Counted from the first letter of the stretch, positions 24,475-36,838 are shown. The stretch: DNA of 64,000 nt from Lachnoclostridium sp. An138 (GCF_002160765.1 NZ_NFLF01000009.1:1-64000), one strand, 5' to 3'. Program-made: numbers and translations. Notes: generated by a model from the letters alone, not told the origin.

Positions 24475-25707
24475 ATGCACCGACCTCTGTCACAGATGCT
24501 GGCCATTCCGGCCAGTCCCGATTCCCTGCACGACCCGGAAGAACTGCTGCGCCGCGTCCAAAATACCGGCGCTTTTCAGCTTCACTCTTCCCGGCTTGAG
24601 GATGAGACGCTCCACCTGGAAATCTCCTCAGACGGAGAGCTTTACCACGCGGAAATCTATCCCACAGAATTTATGATTCCGGAGCTTTACCGCTGCCAGC
24701 ATCTGTTTCCCGATGTGGATGTGGAGGCCATCGAAAGAGCTCAGCTCGGCCTGGCAGCAGAAATGGAATTTGGGCCTGACGCCCTTGCTTCCTATCATCT
24801 GCAGCTGAAGCTTATCTGCACCCTGGTGCCGGATCTGCTTGCCGTACTGGACGACAGCTCGGAAAAGATTCTCTCCGGCCGCTGGGTCACCCTGGCCGCC
24901 CAGTCCCGGGTCGCTCCCGCGCCCCGGTATCTTTACACGGCCCAGGCCGTGTCCGGCGGAGACGACTGCGTCTGGCTCCATACCCACGGTCTGAACCGCT
25001 GCGGCTGTCCCGAACTGGAAGTCTTAAACTCCACAAAGGAAACATACCAGTCCCATTATAATGTACTGGAGACCCTGGCCAACCGGCTTCTGGACGAAGA
25101 AGAAATCCCCGGCTGCGGCGAACCTTTCTTTCTGGCTTATGTGGATCAGGAAATTCCTCTGATTGTCACCCTGATTCCCTGGGCTGACGCCGTGGAGAAC
25201 TACCCGGAAGATATGACCGGCGGAAAGGCCGACCGTCAGGAGGGCCACAATGAAGATACCTGCGCCATCTTTGTCTACCCTTCCGAGGAGAGCATCGACA
25301 GGGGGCAGTATTCCTCCCTCGCCATTTACGATCAGCTCCTGCAGGACAATCCCATCTATATGATTACCACCGATGAGACGAACCGCATGCACGACCTGGC
25401 CGCAGAGCGCCTGTCCTATTTTAAGGCCGCCTTCCAGGACAGCCGGAATAAGCTTCTCGGCAAATTCGGACTGCTCATTGACGAAAAATACCGCACCGAG
25501 GACAACTGCCGGGAGCATATCTGGTTTGAGATTCTGGATATCCAGGGGGACCGCTTCAAGGCCCGTCTTACTCAGGAGCCTTATTATGTAAGCGGCGTCC
25601 ACGAAGGATATGAGTGCGAATTCGGCCCGGAAGACTTGACCGACTGGCTGATCTTTACGCCGGAGCGGCGGATTTCACCGGATGATGTATATCTGATGGA
25701 GCTGTGA
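24475..25707 (+). CDS. DUF4026-like protein
   Basis: A 410-aa soluble acidic protein. The C-terminal part (REHIWFEILDIQGDRF ... PEDLTDWLIFTP ... ISPDDVYLME) has the pattern of DUF2314-like modules found at the end of DUF4026 proteins. No catalytic motif is evident. The ATG at 24475 follows AGGAGG, so 39 in-frame upstream codons are leader. Monocistronic, diverging from folE and converging on the nucleotidase gene. Function unknown. Confidence 0.75.
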   Translation: MHRPLSQMLAIPASPDSLHDPEELLRRVQNTGAFQLHSSRLEDETLHLEISSDGELYHAEIYPTEFMIPELYRCQHLFPDVDVEAIERAQLGLAAEMEFGPDALASYHLQLKLICTLVPDLLAVLDDSSEKILSGRWVTLAAQSRVAPAPRYLYTAQAVSGGDDCVWLHTHGLNRCGCPELEVLNSTKETYQSHYNVLETLANRLLDEEEIPGCGEPFFLAYVDQEIPLIVTLIPWADAVENYPEDMTGGKADRQEGHNEDTCAIFVYPSEESIDRGQYSSLAIYDQLLQDNPIYMITTDETNRMHDLAAERLSYFKAAFQDSRNKLLGKFGLLIDEKYRTEDNCREHIWFEILDIQGDRFKARLTQEPYYVSGVHEGYECEFGPEDLTDWLIFTPERRISPDDVYLMEL

Positions 25708-25756
25708 GGCGCAGTACCGGTGAATCCTGAAAAACCACTCTGAACAGTAATATAAC

Positions 25757-25781
25757 GGCGCGCGTCAGACAGACGCGCGCC
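25757..25781. terminator. Hairpin between convergent genes
   Basis: Perfect 10-bp stem GGCGCGCGTC/GACGCGCGCC with a 5-nt loop between the DUF4026-like gene and the nucleotidase. No long T-run on either side; it may still separate the converging transcripts. Confidence 0.55.
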
Positions 25782-25797
25782 GCAGCTATTTCCGCAG

Positions 25798-27324
25798 CTA
25801 TTTCCACACCACTTTCATCTCCCCATTCCGTACCACCGGAACAGGGCTGTATTTCTGAATATATCTTTTTATCAGCTCCGGCACCTCTTCGTTTCCCTGC
25901 CAGAGTACCGGGCAGTCCCGCAGCATCGGATAGCCGCCGGTGCCGGTGGCCCGGTAATTGCTGACACAGAGCCGGTAGGTCCTCTTTCCAAGGGGCGCGC
26001 CGTCCGGCAGCGTGAGCCGGACCAGCCGGCTTCCCACCGGACGGCGCAGGTCAAAGGTGTAGAAAAGCCCTGCATAGAAGTCATAATTGTAATGCTCTAT
26101 CTTGGGCTTTAAAAACACATCGGAGATACAGGGCTGTCCGTCCCGGAGCTCCAGATAGGAGGCGCAGCGCTCCAGGCAGCCGCGCAGCACCTCTTCCGTC
26201 ACCTCCAGAACCGTCAGTGTATTGGAGAAGAGATAGGCTGCCGCTATGCCCCGCATGGTTACGGAGGCAGACAGTCCCACAGGCTCATTGCTCAGGCTGG
26301 TGCAGGAAAAATCCGCGCCCGAAGCCTCCAGCTGTACCTGATTGAACAGATCTGCCAGCCGACTGCCCCGGAGAGCGGCCTCCAGCTTTTCTTCCGGCAA
26401 AATCGCCTCTTTCAGGCTGCCCACCGGCAGGTCCAGCCAGGCCTGCACCTGCTTTTCCAGCGGCAGAAGCCGGGCATACGGCTCCGCCGGGGTCCTTGTT
26501 CCTGTGTCGAGAAACTCCGAACGGAAACTTCTTTTTTTATCCCCAGGAATCTCACCCTGAATCAGAAGAAGCCTTCCCGCGTTCGCAGGCGGCTGGACCG
26601 CCCAGGTTCCCGCAAGCTCCACTCCCTCCACCGCCATATGCTGGTGTCCGGTCAGAAGAAGATCGAAATCCAGCTCTTCCCCCAGGCGGCAGGCGATGTT
26701 TTCCCTGCTGTCGGAAAGGCACTGGCCTGTCTCCAGATCCTTTTCAAAGCCACCGTGATATATGCACACGCGCACATCGCACCGGCCCTTCAGACGCTTA
26801 CAGGCTGCCTTCGCGGCTTCGAAGGGATCTGTGATTCGAAGTCCCTCCAGATTGCAGGGCGCTTCCCAGACATTCACGAAATCCGTGACCACGCCTGTAA
26901 TCCCTATCCGGAGGCCGTTTTCCAGCACATGCACGGTTTCCTTCTGAATTCCCAGCTCTCCCCTTATATCCTCCACATTGGCGCAGAGGCAGACAGCGTC
27001 TGATGCTTCCAGATATTCCTTCAGCGTCTGATATCCGTAATTGAAATCGTGGTTTCCCAGCGTAAAATAATCAAGGCCCATGGCCCGGAAGGCCTCTGCC
27101 ACAGGATGGAAGGGCCAGTCTTCCCGGTGCTCCAGATAATATGCGGTAAATGGCGTTCCCTGCAGGGAATCTCCTCCGTCCAGCACCAGGGTGTTTCCGT
27201 CTTTTCTTATTACGGAAGCCATATTCAGCAGGCCGGAGGCCTCCGGTCCTCCGGAAGCATAATCGACCGGGAAAATGTGTCCGTGGGTATCGGAGGTATA
27301 ATAGATAGTAAGTTCTTTTCCCAT
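25798..27324 (-). CDS. 5'-nucleotidase / cyclic-phosphodiesterase family metallophosphatase
   Basis: About 508 aa. The N-terminal calcineurin-like metallophosphoesterase has SDTHGHIFP, GGDSLQGTP, GNHDFNYG, and TGHQHMAV. The C-terminal half is the 5'-nucleotidase substrate domain (SNYRATGTGGYPML). No signal peptide is visible, unlike most UshA-type enzymes, so it probably acts in the cytoplasm. The ATG at 27324 lies 2 nt beyond the phnE stop and uses a GAGAGG inside that gene. It should dephosphorylate a compound brought in by the transporter; identity unknown. Confidence 0.88.
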   Translation of the reverse strand: MGKELTIYYTSDTHGHIFPVDYASGGPEASGLLNMASVIRKDGNTLVLDGGDSLQGTPFTAYYLEHREDWPFHPVAEAFRAMGLDYFTLGNHDFNYGYQTLKEYLEASDAVCLCANVEDIRGELGIQKETVHVLENGLRIGITGVVTDFVNVWEAPCNLEGLRITDPFEAAKAACKRLKGRCDVRVCIYHGGFEKDLETGQCLSDSRENIACRLGEELDFDLLLTGHQHMAVEGVELAGTWAVQPPANAGRLLLIQGEIPGDKKRSFRSEFLDTGTRTPAEPYARLLPLEKQVQAWLDLPVGSLKEAILPEEKLEAALRGSRLADLFNQVQLEASGADFSCTSLSNEPVGLSASVTMRGIAAAYLFSNTLTVLEVTEEVLRGCLERCASYLELRDGQPCISDVFLKPKIEHYNYDFYAGLFYTFDLRRPVGSRLVRLTLPDGAPLGKRTYRLCVSNYRATGTGGYPMLRDCPVLWQGNEEVPELIKRYIQKYSPVPVVRNGEMKVVWK

Positions 27325-27326
27325 AA

Positions 27327-28136
27327 TCAGCCTCTCGCCAGCTTCACGCGGATTTTTGTAGAGATCCATTCCACAATCAGGACCAGGACGATAAGGCCTG
27401 CCAGAATCGCTCCGGCCTCATTCCAACGGTAGCTGTTCATGGCAAAGATCAGGGGCGCTCCGATGCCACCCGCTCCCACCAGGCCCAGCACAGTGGCGTC
27501 ACGCAGATTAATGTCAAAGCGGTAGATGGCAGTGGACGCAAAATTCGGCATAAGCTGGGGCAGGATTCCATAGCGGATCTTCTGCCAGGACGTGCAGCCG
27601 GCCGCATCCAGTGATTCCAGCACCTTTGTATCCAGATCCTCGATGGCTTCTATATACATCTTGCTTACCATTCCCACGGAGCAGAGGGACATGGTCAGAA
27701 GTCCGGCGAAGGCGCCCGGTCCTGTCACACGGATGAACATCAGCCCATAGACAAAGGCCGGAACCGTCCGGATCGCCATGATCGCAAGCCGGCCGATAAA
27801 GGCCACCGGCGCAGGCGTCAGATTGGAGGCGGACAGAAAGGCCAGCGGAATGGAAATCACCGCACCCACCACGGTACCCAGAAAGGCGATACAGATGGTC
27901 TCCAGAAGCAGATAAGGCACTCCCTGGGTGGTCAGATTGAACAGCAGCCCCGTATCCGGGTGAAAGATTCCGGCCAGAATGTTCCAGGCAATCTTCGCGC
28001 CGTTCTGGGTGGTGCCGCTGGTTTCCACGGCTGTACCGCTCCAGATCAGAAGAGCCACGGTGATCAGCGCAATGACCAGCTCAAAGACCCAGCGTCTCGG
28101 CCTTTTGGCGTAAGCCTCTTCAATTCGTTTATTCAT
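27327..28136 (-). CDS. Phosphonate-family ABC permease (second PhnE)
   Basis: A 269-aa inner-membrane permease with about five to six helices and the coupling-loop pattern DAAGCTSWQKIRYGILPQ typical of PhnE proteins. It pairs with the other PhnE-like permease just upstream. Start ATG at 28136 has GGAGGAG upstream; 15 bp separates the two permease genes. Confidence 0.9.
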   Translation of the reverse strand: MNKRIEEAYAKRPRRWVFELVIALITVALLIWSGTAVETSGTTQNGAKIAWNILAGIFHPDTGLLFNLTTQGVPYLLLETICIAFLGTVVGAVISIPLAFLSASNLTPAPVAFIGRLAIMAIRTVPAFVYGLMFIRVTGPGAFAGLLTMSLCSVGMVSKMYIEAIEDLDTKVLESLDAAGCTSWQKIRYGILPQLMPNFASTAIYRFDINLRDATVLGLVGAGGIGAPLIFAMNSYRWNEAGAILAGLIVLVLIVEWISTKIRVKLARG

Positions 28137-28151
28137 CCTCTCTCCTCCTCC

Positions 28152-28973
28152 CTATACCAGGCGTCTGCGCGCCGCTCTGCTGATGGTCTCAATGATGAAT
28201 ACAGTCACAAACAACACCACCAGAATCATTCCCACGCTGGAATACTCGCGCCAGCCTATCTTTTCGTTCAGAATCAGTCCCAGTCCTCCGGCTCCCACAT
28301 AGCCCAGGATCGAAGCGTAGCGGACGTTTCCCTCAAAACAGAACAGGCAGTTGGACAGATAGGAGGGAAGCACCTGGGGCACAATGGAGCTGACAAAGGC
28401 CCGGGCTTTCGTGGCCCCCATGGCCTCCATGGCTTCAAAGGCCCCCATATCCACCGTCTCAATTTCCTCGTAAAGGATTTTCCCGATATAGGCAAAGGTA
28501 AAAATGGCGATGGCTGTCGTTCCTGCCAGTGTACCCAGACCGAAAATATATGTGGCAATCAGGGCCGTCACCAGCGTGGGCAGGGTGCGGATGATGGAAA
28601 GAAGCAGACGCACGGCGCTCACCACAAGACGGCTGCGGATGATATTGGTGGAAGCCAGCATGGCAAAAGGGACCACCAGCAGGGAACCGATCACTGAACC
28701 AAGCAGCGACATTTTGATGGTGTCAAAAAGCGGCTGCCAGACCTGGGACAGATACCCCCAGTCCGGCGGGAACATTTCTCCCAGAATCACGAAAAACTCC
28801 CGGATTCTGGCTGCCAGGATTCCCATATCAAAACCTGTGACCTTTACGGAAAGGGCAGTCAGAAGCACTACTGCCAGCACCCCAAGCGGCGCTCTGGACC
28901 GGTATTTCAGCACCTGCTTTCCGTTTGAAAGCTCCAGTACTCTGGGCGGAAAGATTCTGTCATACAGCTTCAT
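28152..28973 (-). CDS. Phosphonate-family ABC permease (first PhnE)
   Basis: A 273-aa membrane permease, PhnE-like, with coupling motif EAMGATKARAFVSSIVPQ and about six helices. The start overlaps the phnC stop (ATGA), so the ATPase and this permease are coupled. Two different PhnE chains suggest a heterodimeric channel. Confidence 0.9.
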   Translation of the reverse strand: MKLYDRIFPPRVLELSNGKQVLKYRSRAPLGVLAVVLLTALSVKVTGFDMGILAARIREFFVILGEMFPPDWGYLSQVWQPLFDTIKMSLLGSVIGSLLVVPFAMLASTNIIRSRLVVSAVRLLLSIIRTLPTLVTALIATYIFGLGTLAGTTAIAIFTFAYIGKILYEEIETVDMGAFEAMEAMGATKARAFVSSIVPQVLPSYLSNCLFCFEGNVRYASILGYVGAGGLGLILNEKIGWREYSSVGMILVVLFVTVFIIETISRAARRRLV

Positions 28974-29722
28974 ACCGCAGCCTCCTCCTTTCCCTGATAA
29001 ATGCCATCCAGGATCTGCTGTGTCACCTGTGAAGACGGACCGTCGTACACAATCTTTCCTTCCCGGATGCCGATGACACGGGAAGCGTACTGAAGCGCCA
29101 GCTCCACATGGTGGATATTGATGATTACCGTAATATTCATATCCCGGTTGATACGCTGAAAATCATCCATAACCTGGCGGGCCGTCACCGGGTCCAGAGA
29201 GGCCACCGGCTCGTCAGCCAGAATAATCTGGGGGTTCTGCGCAAGTGTCCGGGCCAGGGCCACCCTCTGCTGCTGCCCGCCGGAGAGCTGATCCGCGCGG
29301 ACAAACGCCTTGTCCAGAATTCCCATTTGATCCAGGGCTTCCAGGGCCGCGATTTTTTCCTCCTTCCTGAAAATACCCAGGAACGCCCGCCACCAGGGAA
29401 GCTCCGGCACGAATGCCGTCAGCACGTTTTTGATCACGGTAGTCCTTGTAATCAGATTGAAGGACTGAAAAATCATTCCGATTTTCCGCCGGAAGGCGCG
29501 GAGGCTCTTTCCCTGCAGTTCCATCACATTGACGCCGTCCACCGTCAGCGTTCCTTCTGTGATATCGTGCATGCGGTTGATCGTGCGGATCAACGTGGAC
29601 TTTCCGGCTCCGGAGAGCCCGATGACCGCCGCGAATTCCCCCTGCTCGATTTTCAGATTGATATCCTTCAGGGCCTCAAAGCCATTGGGATACCGTTTGC
29701 TTACATTTTGAAATTCTATCAT
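28970..29722 (-). CDS. Phosphonate-family ABC ATPase (PhnC-like)
   Basis: A 250-aa ABC ATPase. Walker A GLSGAGKST, signature LSGGQQQR, Walker B IILADEPVASLD, and H-loop NIHHVELAL are intact. Resembles PhnC in length and in the early IEQGEFAAVIG. It powers the two PhnE permeases. It follows phnD after an internal terminator-like hairpin. Confidence 0.93.
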   Translation of the reverse strand: MIEFQNVSKRYPNGFEALKDINLKIEQGEFAAVIGLSGAGKSTLIRTINRMHDITEGTLTVDGVNVMELQGKSLRAFRRKIGMIFQSFNLITRTTVIKNVLTAFVPELPWWRAFLGIFRKEEKIAALEALDQMGILDKAFVRADQLSGGQQQRVALARTLAQNPQIILADEPVASLDPVTARQVMDDFQRINRDMNITVIINIHHVELALQYASRVIGIREGKIVYDGPSSQVTQQILDGIYQGKEEAAV

Positions 29723-29737
29723 GTCTAACCTCTCACT

Positions 29738-29770
29738 TAAAAAGGGAGGAAGCTTTTTTCGCCTCCTCCC
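29738..29770 (-). terminator. Intraoperonic terminator between phnD and phnC
   Basis: On the minus strand GGGAGGA...TCCTCCC (29764-29770 with 29744-29750) is followed by TTTTTAA. Located just after phnD and before phnC, it should let only part of the transcripts continue, giving excess binding protein. Confidence 0.8.
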
Positions 29771-29797
29771 CGTCAGCTTTTTCTTTTCTCCCCCGGC

Positions 29798-30934
29798 TTA
29801 CTGAGCCGTATTCAGGGTCTGGATCATTTCCTGGGCCGCGCGCTCGGAATCATAGTCAGAGGACTGGGCGGGCAGATAACCGTTGTGGCTGTAAATGGAG
29901 ATAACCTCCTTGCCTGCCTCGGTATTTCCAATGTTGATAAACGCCTCAGACAGAGCAGCCTTGAAAGCTTCGTCCATAATCGGAGAGGTCTTGCTCACGC
30001 TGATGGTATCGTTGTAAATAGCCGGAGTCACGCCGATGACAGCCGTGTCATCCCAGATGCTGTTTGTCATGGCATATTCGCCGGTCCACTCATCCTCATA
30101 ATCTCTGCGGGCGTCCGCATAGGTACACAGTACGTCTACCTGTCCCGACGCAAGTCTCGCAAATGCGCTTCCGTAGGAATCAGACTGCACTGCATGAGGC
30201 AGATCCGTAATGTTCATCTCATAATTCTCCTGCAGCCACAGGGACGGATAAATGTATCCCGCGGGTGAAGAAGAGTTTGCCACGCTCCAGTTGGCGCTGC
30301 TTACGTCCTCCCAGGTGAGCTCCTCGCCTGCGTTGACCTTTGCCGCCAGCTCCTGGCCCTTCTCAGAGGGACCTGCGATAATCAGGGCGCGGTAGCTGGT
30401 AACCTGCTCGGTGGTGGGCTCTGTGGGAGCATTGTCATTCCAGTCCTTCGGATTGTCGGAGTCGATGGACAGTCCGTCACGGGTGGCGGTCAGAAGCACG
30501 TCGCAGCCGTCATCATAGAGCACATAGGTTCCTCCCGGAATCAGGCCCACGTCAGCCGTTCCGGCAGACAGTGCCTCTCCTACTGCCTCATAACTGGTTC
30601 CCACCGTAATATCTACTTCCTTTACATCATAGCCAAGCGTCGCCAGTTCGTCTGTCAGAAGCTGCTTTAGAGGCTCTGTGGCAGTAATGATCTCTTCCGG
30701 CTCTCTGGACGGCACGAACGCAATGCGAAGCGTGTCAATAGTCTTGTTCTCTGTTCCTGTCTCTTCCGCGGCAGCCGTATCCTCCGCAGCGTCTGTTCCT
30801 GCGCTTTCCGTACTCTCTGTACTCTCTGTACTTTCTGTAGATGTACCTTCCTGCGTCTCAGAACCCTGTCCGCAGCCGGCAAGCAGACCTACACACATAA
30901 GTCCCGCAAGCAGCATAGTTGCAAGCTTTTTCAT
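29798..30934 (-). CDS. Phosphonate-family substrate-binding lipoprotein (PhnD-like)
   Basis: A 378-aa exported lipoprotein. The lipobox LLAGC places the lipidated Cys at residue 21, followed by a long Ser/Thr/Glu-rich linker (to about 65). The mature part has the PhnD pattern IAFVPSREPEEI, TSYEAVGEALSAG, DVGLIPGG. ATG at 30934 follows GGAGG; upstream in-frame codons are not coding. PhnD relatives bind phosphonates, phosphite or phosphate esters; no C-P lyase gene is near, so the ligand may be an organophosphate handled by the nearby nucleotidase. Confidence 0.9.
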   Translation of the reverse strand: MKKLATMLLAGLMCVGLLAGCGQGSETQEGTSTESTESTESTESAGTDAAEDTAAAEETGTENKTIDTLRIAFVPSREPEEIITATEPLKQLLTDELATLGYDVKEVDITVGTSYEAVGEALSAGTADVGLIPGGTYVLYDDGCDVLLTATRDGLSIDSDNPKDWNDNAPTEPTTEQVTSYRALIIAGPSEKGQELAAKVNAGEELTWEDVSSANWSVANSSSPAGYIYPSLWLQENYEMNITDLPHAVQSDSYGSAFARLASGQVDVLCTYADARRDYEDEWTGEYAMTNSIWDDTAVIGVTPAIYNDTISVSKTSPIMDEAFKAALSEAFINIGNTEAGKEVISIYSHNGYLPAQSSDYDSERAAQEMIQTLNTAQ

Positions 30935-30970
30935 TTGATACTCCTCCATGTGATTGTGTTTGTTGTGTCG

Positions 30971-31021
30971 TTTGCATGCAAAGTCTAATCTATATTGTAA
31001 GGGGAGAGCTCCCCCTGCAAT
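30971..31021 (-). promoter_or_regulatory. phn promoter with possible LacI operator
   Basis: A candidate promoter reads TTGCAG (31016-31021), 17-nt spacer, CAATAT (about 30993-30998). Just downstream is the perfect 12-bp palindrome TTTGCATGCAAA (30971-30982), well placed to repress. The GC-rich inverted repeat GGGGAG/CTCCCC fills the spacer. The palindrome is a candidate site for the neighbouring LacI-type regulator. Confidence 0.5.
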
Positions 31022-31107
31022 CTCTGTTATCTGTATTTCCGGGAGCAGCAGTTTCTTTTCCCGGAAGTCTCTTTTATCTGAATTTTCTTTCTCCTGCGGC
31101 GCTGCGG

Positions 31108-32085
31108 TCAGGCCGTGTCCCCGATTTTCAGGTGGGCGGGAACCAGCACAGTCACAGGCTGGCTGCGTCTCTGGCTGATCCTGCCAAACAGCAGCTCCAG
31201 CGCGTTCTCCCACACATAATCCGGAAACATCTCCAGACAGGTACCTGTGGGCCATTTGCTTTCCAGGGTCTGCAGGTCCTGGTAAATAACCACCGCCACG
31301 TCTTTCGGCACCCGGACGCCCAGTTCCCGGAAGGCCTCCAGGGCTCCTTCCGCCACTTCATCACTTCCCAGCAGCATGGCTTCCGCAAGTCCATGCTCCC
31401 GGTACGCCTTCATGGTCAGCTCATAGCCGCTTTCCCGGCTGATTTCTCCCACATGAATGGTCTCCGGCCGGTACTGTCCTCTGTCCTCCAGAATTTTCCG
31501 AAGCGCCTCCAGGCGGTGCACTCCTATCCGGAAGCCGTCGCCCTCATACAGTCCTCCGATGTAACCGATTCCCGTATAGCGCTTCCGGTCCAGCAGATAG
31601 GAAACCATCTGCTGGTGACCGGCGTCGAAATCCACCTTCACCTGATCAAACTCATAGCTGTATTGATTGGAATTGATAAAGACAATGGCGAAGGAAAGGG
31701 AGCGGAGAAAATCAAGCTCTCTGTCACTGAATTCTCCGAAGGCAATCACGCCGTCCACATCACGGGCTTCGCCGAAGGACAGCCGTACAAAGGATACCTC
31801 ATACTGATCCGTCATCATCTGAACGATGCAGGACAGACCTGATAATCTCACATTCGGTCTGTCCGGCCGGATGATTCTCCAGTCGGCCACTCCTATCACC
31901 AGCTTTTTCTTCTGAGCAGACAGTCTTCTCTGGCGCGGAGAGACATACCCCAGCGCATGGGCCGCCTGAAAAATTCTCATACGCACCTCCGGACTCACGG
32001 AAATGCTGTCGTCCTTATTCAATACTCTGGAGACTGTAGCCGCAGATACCTGCGCGGCCTCCGCTACTTCTTTAATCGTTGCCAT
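31108..32085 (-). CDS. LacI/GalR-family transcriptional regulator
   Basis: A 325-aa repressor. The N-terminal HTH and hinge are clear (ATIKEVAEAAQVSAATVSRVLN, shown here in split form: ATIKEVAEAA, QVSAATVSRV, LN), then AHALGYVSPRQ. The rest is a periplasmic-binding-protein-like sensor with FINSNQYSYEF and GYIGG. ATG at 32085 follows GGGAGG. It lies directly upstream of the phn operon in the same direction, so it probably controls it. LacI sensors usually bind sugars or nucleobases, which argues for a nucleoside- or sugar-phosphate signal. Confidence 0.9.
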   Translation of the reverse strand: MATIKEVAEAAQVSAATVSRVLNKDDSISVSPEVRMRIFQAAHALGYVSPRQRRLSAQKKKLVIGVADWRIIRPDRPNVRLSGLSCIVQMMTDQYEVSFVRLSFGEARDVDGVIAFGEFSDRELDFLRSLSFAIVFINSNQYSYEFDQVKVDFDAGHQQMVSYLLDRKRYTGIGYIGGLYEGDGFRIGVHRLEALRKILEDRGQYRPETIHVGEISRESGYELTMKAYREHGLAEAMLLGSDEVAEGALEAFRELGVRVPKDVAVVIYQDLQTLESKWPTGTCLEMFPDYVWENALELLFGRISQRRSQPVTVLVPAHLKIGDTA

Positions 32086-32240
32086 CTGCCGTCCTCCCTT
32101 TTCTGACTTCATTATAACCGGTATTTTTTTGCCGTCAATATATTTTACTGAAAATTTACTAAAAAATTACCCCCTGCTTACATCGCCGGAAACCGCTGCA
32201 TCCCGCTCATAGCCGGCCTGTTTTCAAATTCTTGTAATAA

Positions 32241-32287
32241 ACAAAAGACCGCGTAGGCGCCGATAATTCCAAGCGTCTCAACGGTCT
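32241..32287 (-). terminator. Terminator after the 122-aa membrane protein gene
   Basis: On the minus strand AGACCG pairs with CGGTCT, and an inner AGACGC pairs with GCGCCT, followed by TTTTGTTTATT. Confidence 0.75.
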
Positions 32288-32351
32288 TCTCTTCCTAATT
32301 ATTCTCTCTGCGTCATACAGGCTCTGTTTTCTTTTCTATTTCCTTTTCCAT

Positions 32352-32720
32352 TTACTGCAGACCCTTTGTCAGCGGAATCAGGCACAAAAGTACAACGATT
32401 CCCACAATTCCGATTACAATTCCCAGAATCATATTGCTCCACACCATGGTCAGGCACATTCCCACACCCAGAAGCAGGGCTCCGGCGATTCCCAGGAGCA
32501 CCGTTCCTATAGTCTTTCCCGACACATGGATCGGCTCCTTATTTTCCATCTTTCTCCATACCAGAACCATAATCAGCAGCACAACCGCTCCAACGACTCC
32601 CATGATAACGCCTGGGCGGAACGCATTCCACTCCGGAATCAGCGCCATGCACATTCCAAGCGCAAACAGGATTCCTCCTATGGTTCCCAGAATCATTGCC
32701 ACAAAACTGCTCTTTTTCAT
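32352..32720 (-). CDS. Small four-helix membrane protein with internal duplication
   Basis: A 122-aa protein with four membrane helices. Two halves repeat the same plan: a GTIGGILFALGMCMAL helix followed by a GVIMGVVGAVVLLI helix, then a short loop, then GIAGALLLGVGMCLTM and GIVIGIVGIVVLL. The Gly-Met-Cys triplet recurs in both. No family is recognised. Ribosome binding site GAAAGG. Monocistronic, with a terminator behind it. Confidence 0.7.
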   Translation of the reverse strand: MKKSSFVAMILGTIGGILFALGMCMALIPEWNAFRPGVIMGVVGAVVLLIMVLVWRKMENKEPIHVSGKTIGTVLLGIAGALLLGVGMCLTMVWSNMILGIVIGIVGIVVLLCLIPLTKGLQ

Positions 32721-32935
32721 TTTTCCCTCTTTCCTTTCCTGAAAACAATTTATTTACTTGATGATAGGAGAATAAGCCTCCGTTGTTTTCGTTGTGTTTC
32801 TCTTTTGTTTCTGAAATATTAATTCGAGAGTTAAAATGTAGAGGGACCTTTTAAATGTATCATGATATCGCATCTACGGCCTGACCGGATTCGAAAAAAG
32901 ATTTTGTCAATGCGTACAGAATTTCCGAAAAAGCG

Positions 32936-32972
32936 CAGAAAAAGTCCCCTCGCCACAAGCTATAGCGAGGGG
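32936..32972 (-). terminator. Terminator of the tRNA operon
   Basis: Stem CCCCTCGC/GCGAGGGG (32946-32953 with 32965-32972) followed on the minus strand by ACTTTTTCT. Confidence 0.88.
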
Positions 32973-32981
32973 AAAATAAAA

Positions 32982-33052
32982 AGCGGGTGATGGGAATCGA
33001 ACCCACGTGTCCAGCTTGGAAGGCTGGTGTTCTACCATTGAACTACACCCGC
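32982..33052 (-). tRNA. tRNA-Gly (TCC)
   Basis: A complete 71-nt cloverleaf: acceptor GCGGGTG/CACCCGC, anticodon arm CCAGC-CTTCCAA-GCTGG with anticodon TCC, T arm GTGGG-TTCGATT-CCCAT, discriminator T. CCA is not encoded. Confidence 0.97.
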
Positions 33053-33065
33053 AGATAAGCTTAAA

Positions 33066-33138
<73 letters not shown>

Positions 33139-33181
33139 AGATGCTCTCACATATTCAGTTATTATGTATCGCAACGGTAAT

Positions 33182-33210
33182 AATTTATCATGACTGGGAA
33201 GGTTTGTCAA
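33182..33210 (-). promoter_or_regulatory. Promoter of the tRNA-Phe/tRNA-Gly operon
   Basis: TTGACA at 33205-33210, 17-nt spacer, TAAATT at 33182-33187. Confidence 0.87.
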
Positions 33211-33298
33211 GCTGTTTTTTTACTTTTTCGTCCCCGTATTATAAATAAAACAAGCCGAATATAAACCGACCGCCCCGAAAAACACCTCCTGACTGCAG

Positions 33299-33337
33299 AA
33301 AATGCAGCGGCTGTCATTTTCTCGCCGCTGCATTTTT
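33299..33337. terminator. Terminator after the GH1 gene
   Basis: AAAATGCAGCGGC (33299-33311) pairs with GCCGCTGCATTTT (33324-33336), flanked by A- and T-runs, about 70 bp beyond the 6-phospho-beta-glucosidase stop. Confidence 0.85.
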
Positions 33338-33406
33338 GCTGATTGAAATCCGGTTTTATCGAATCTGTTTTATCCGCCTTTCCGCACTCTGGGGTTTTTA
33401 ATTATT

Positions 33407-36796
<3,390 letters not shown>

Positions 36797-36838
36797 TTAT
36801 CTCTTCACGTTTCCTCTGAGCGGAAAACGGATGATACA

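Noticed and set aside
25798-30934. A phosphonate degradation (C-P lyase) operon
   Set aside because: Only transporter genes of the phn type are present; no phnG-M or phosphonatase genes.
30954-31842. Plus-strand frames over the LacI gene
   Set aside because: The minus strand encodes a clear LacI-type regulator; the plus frames are shadows.
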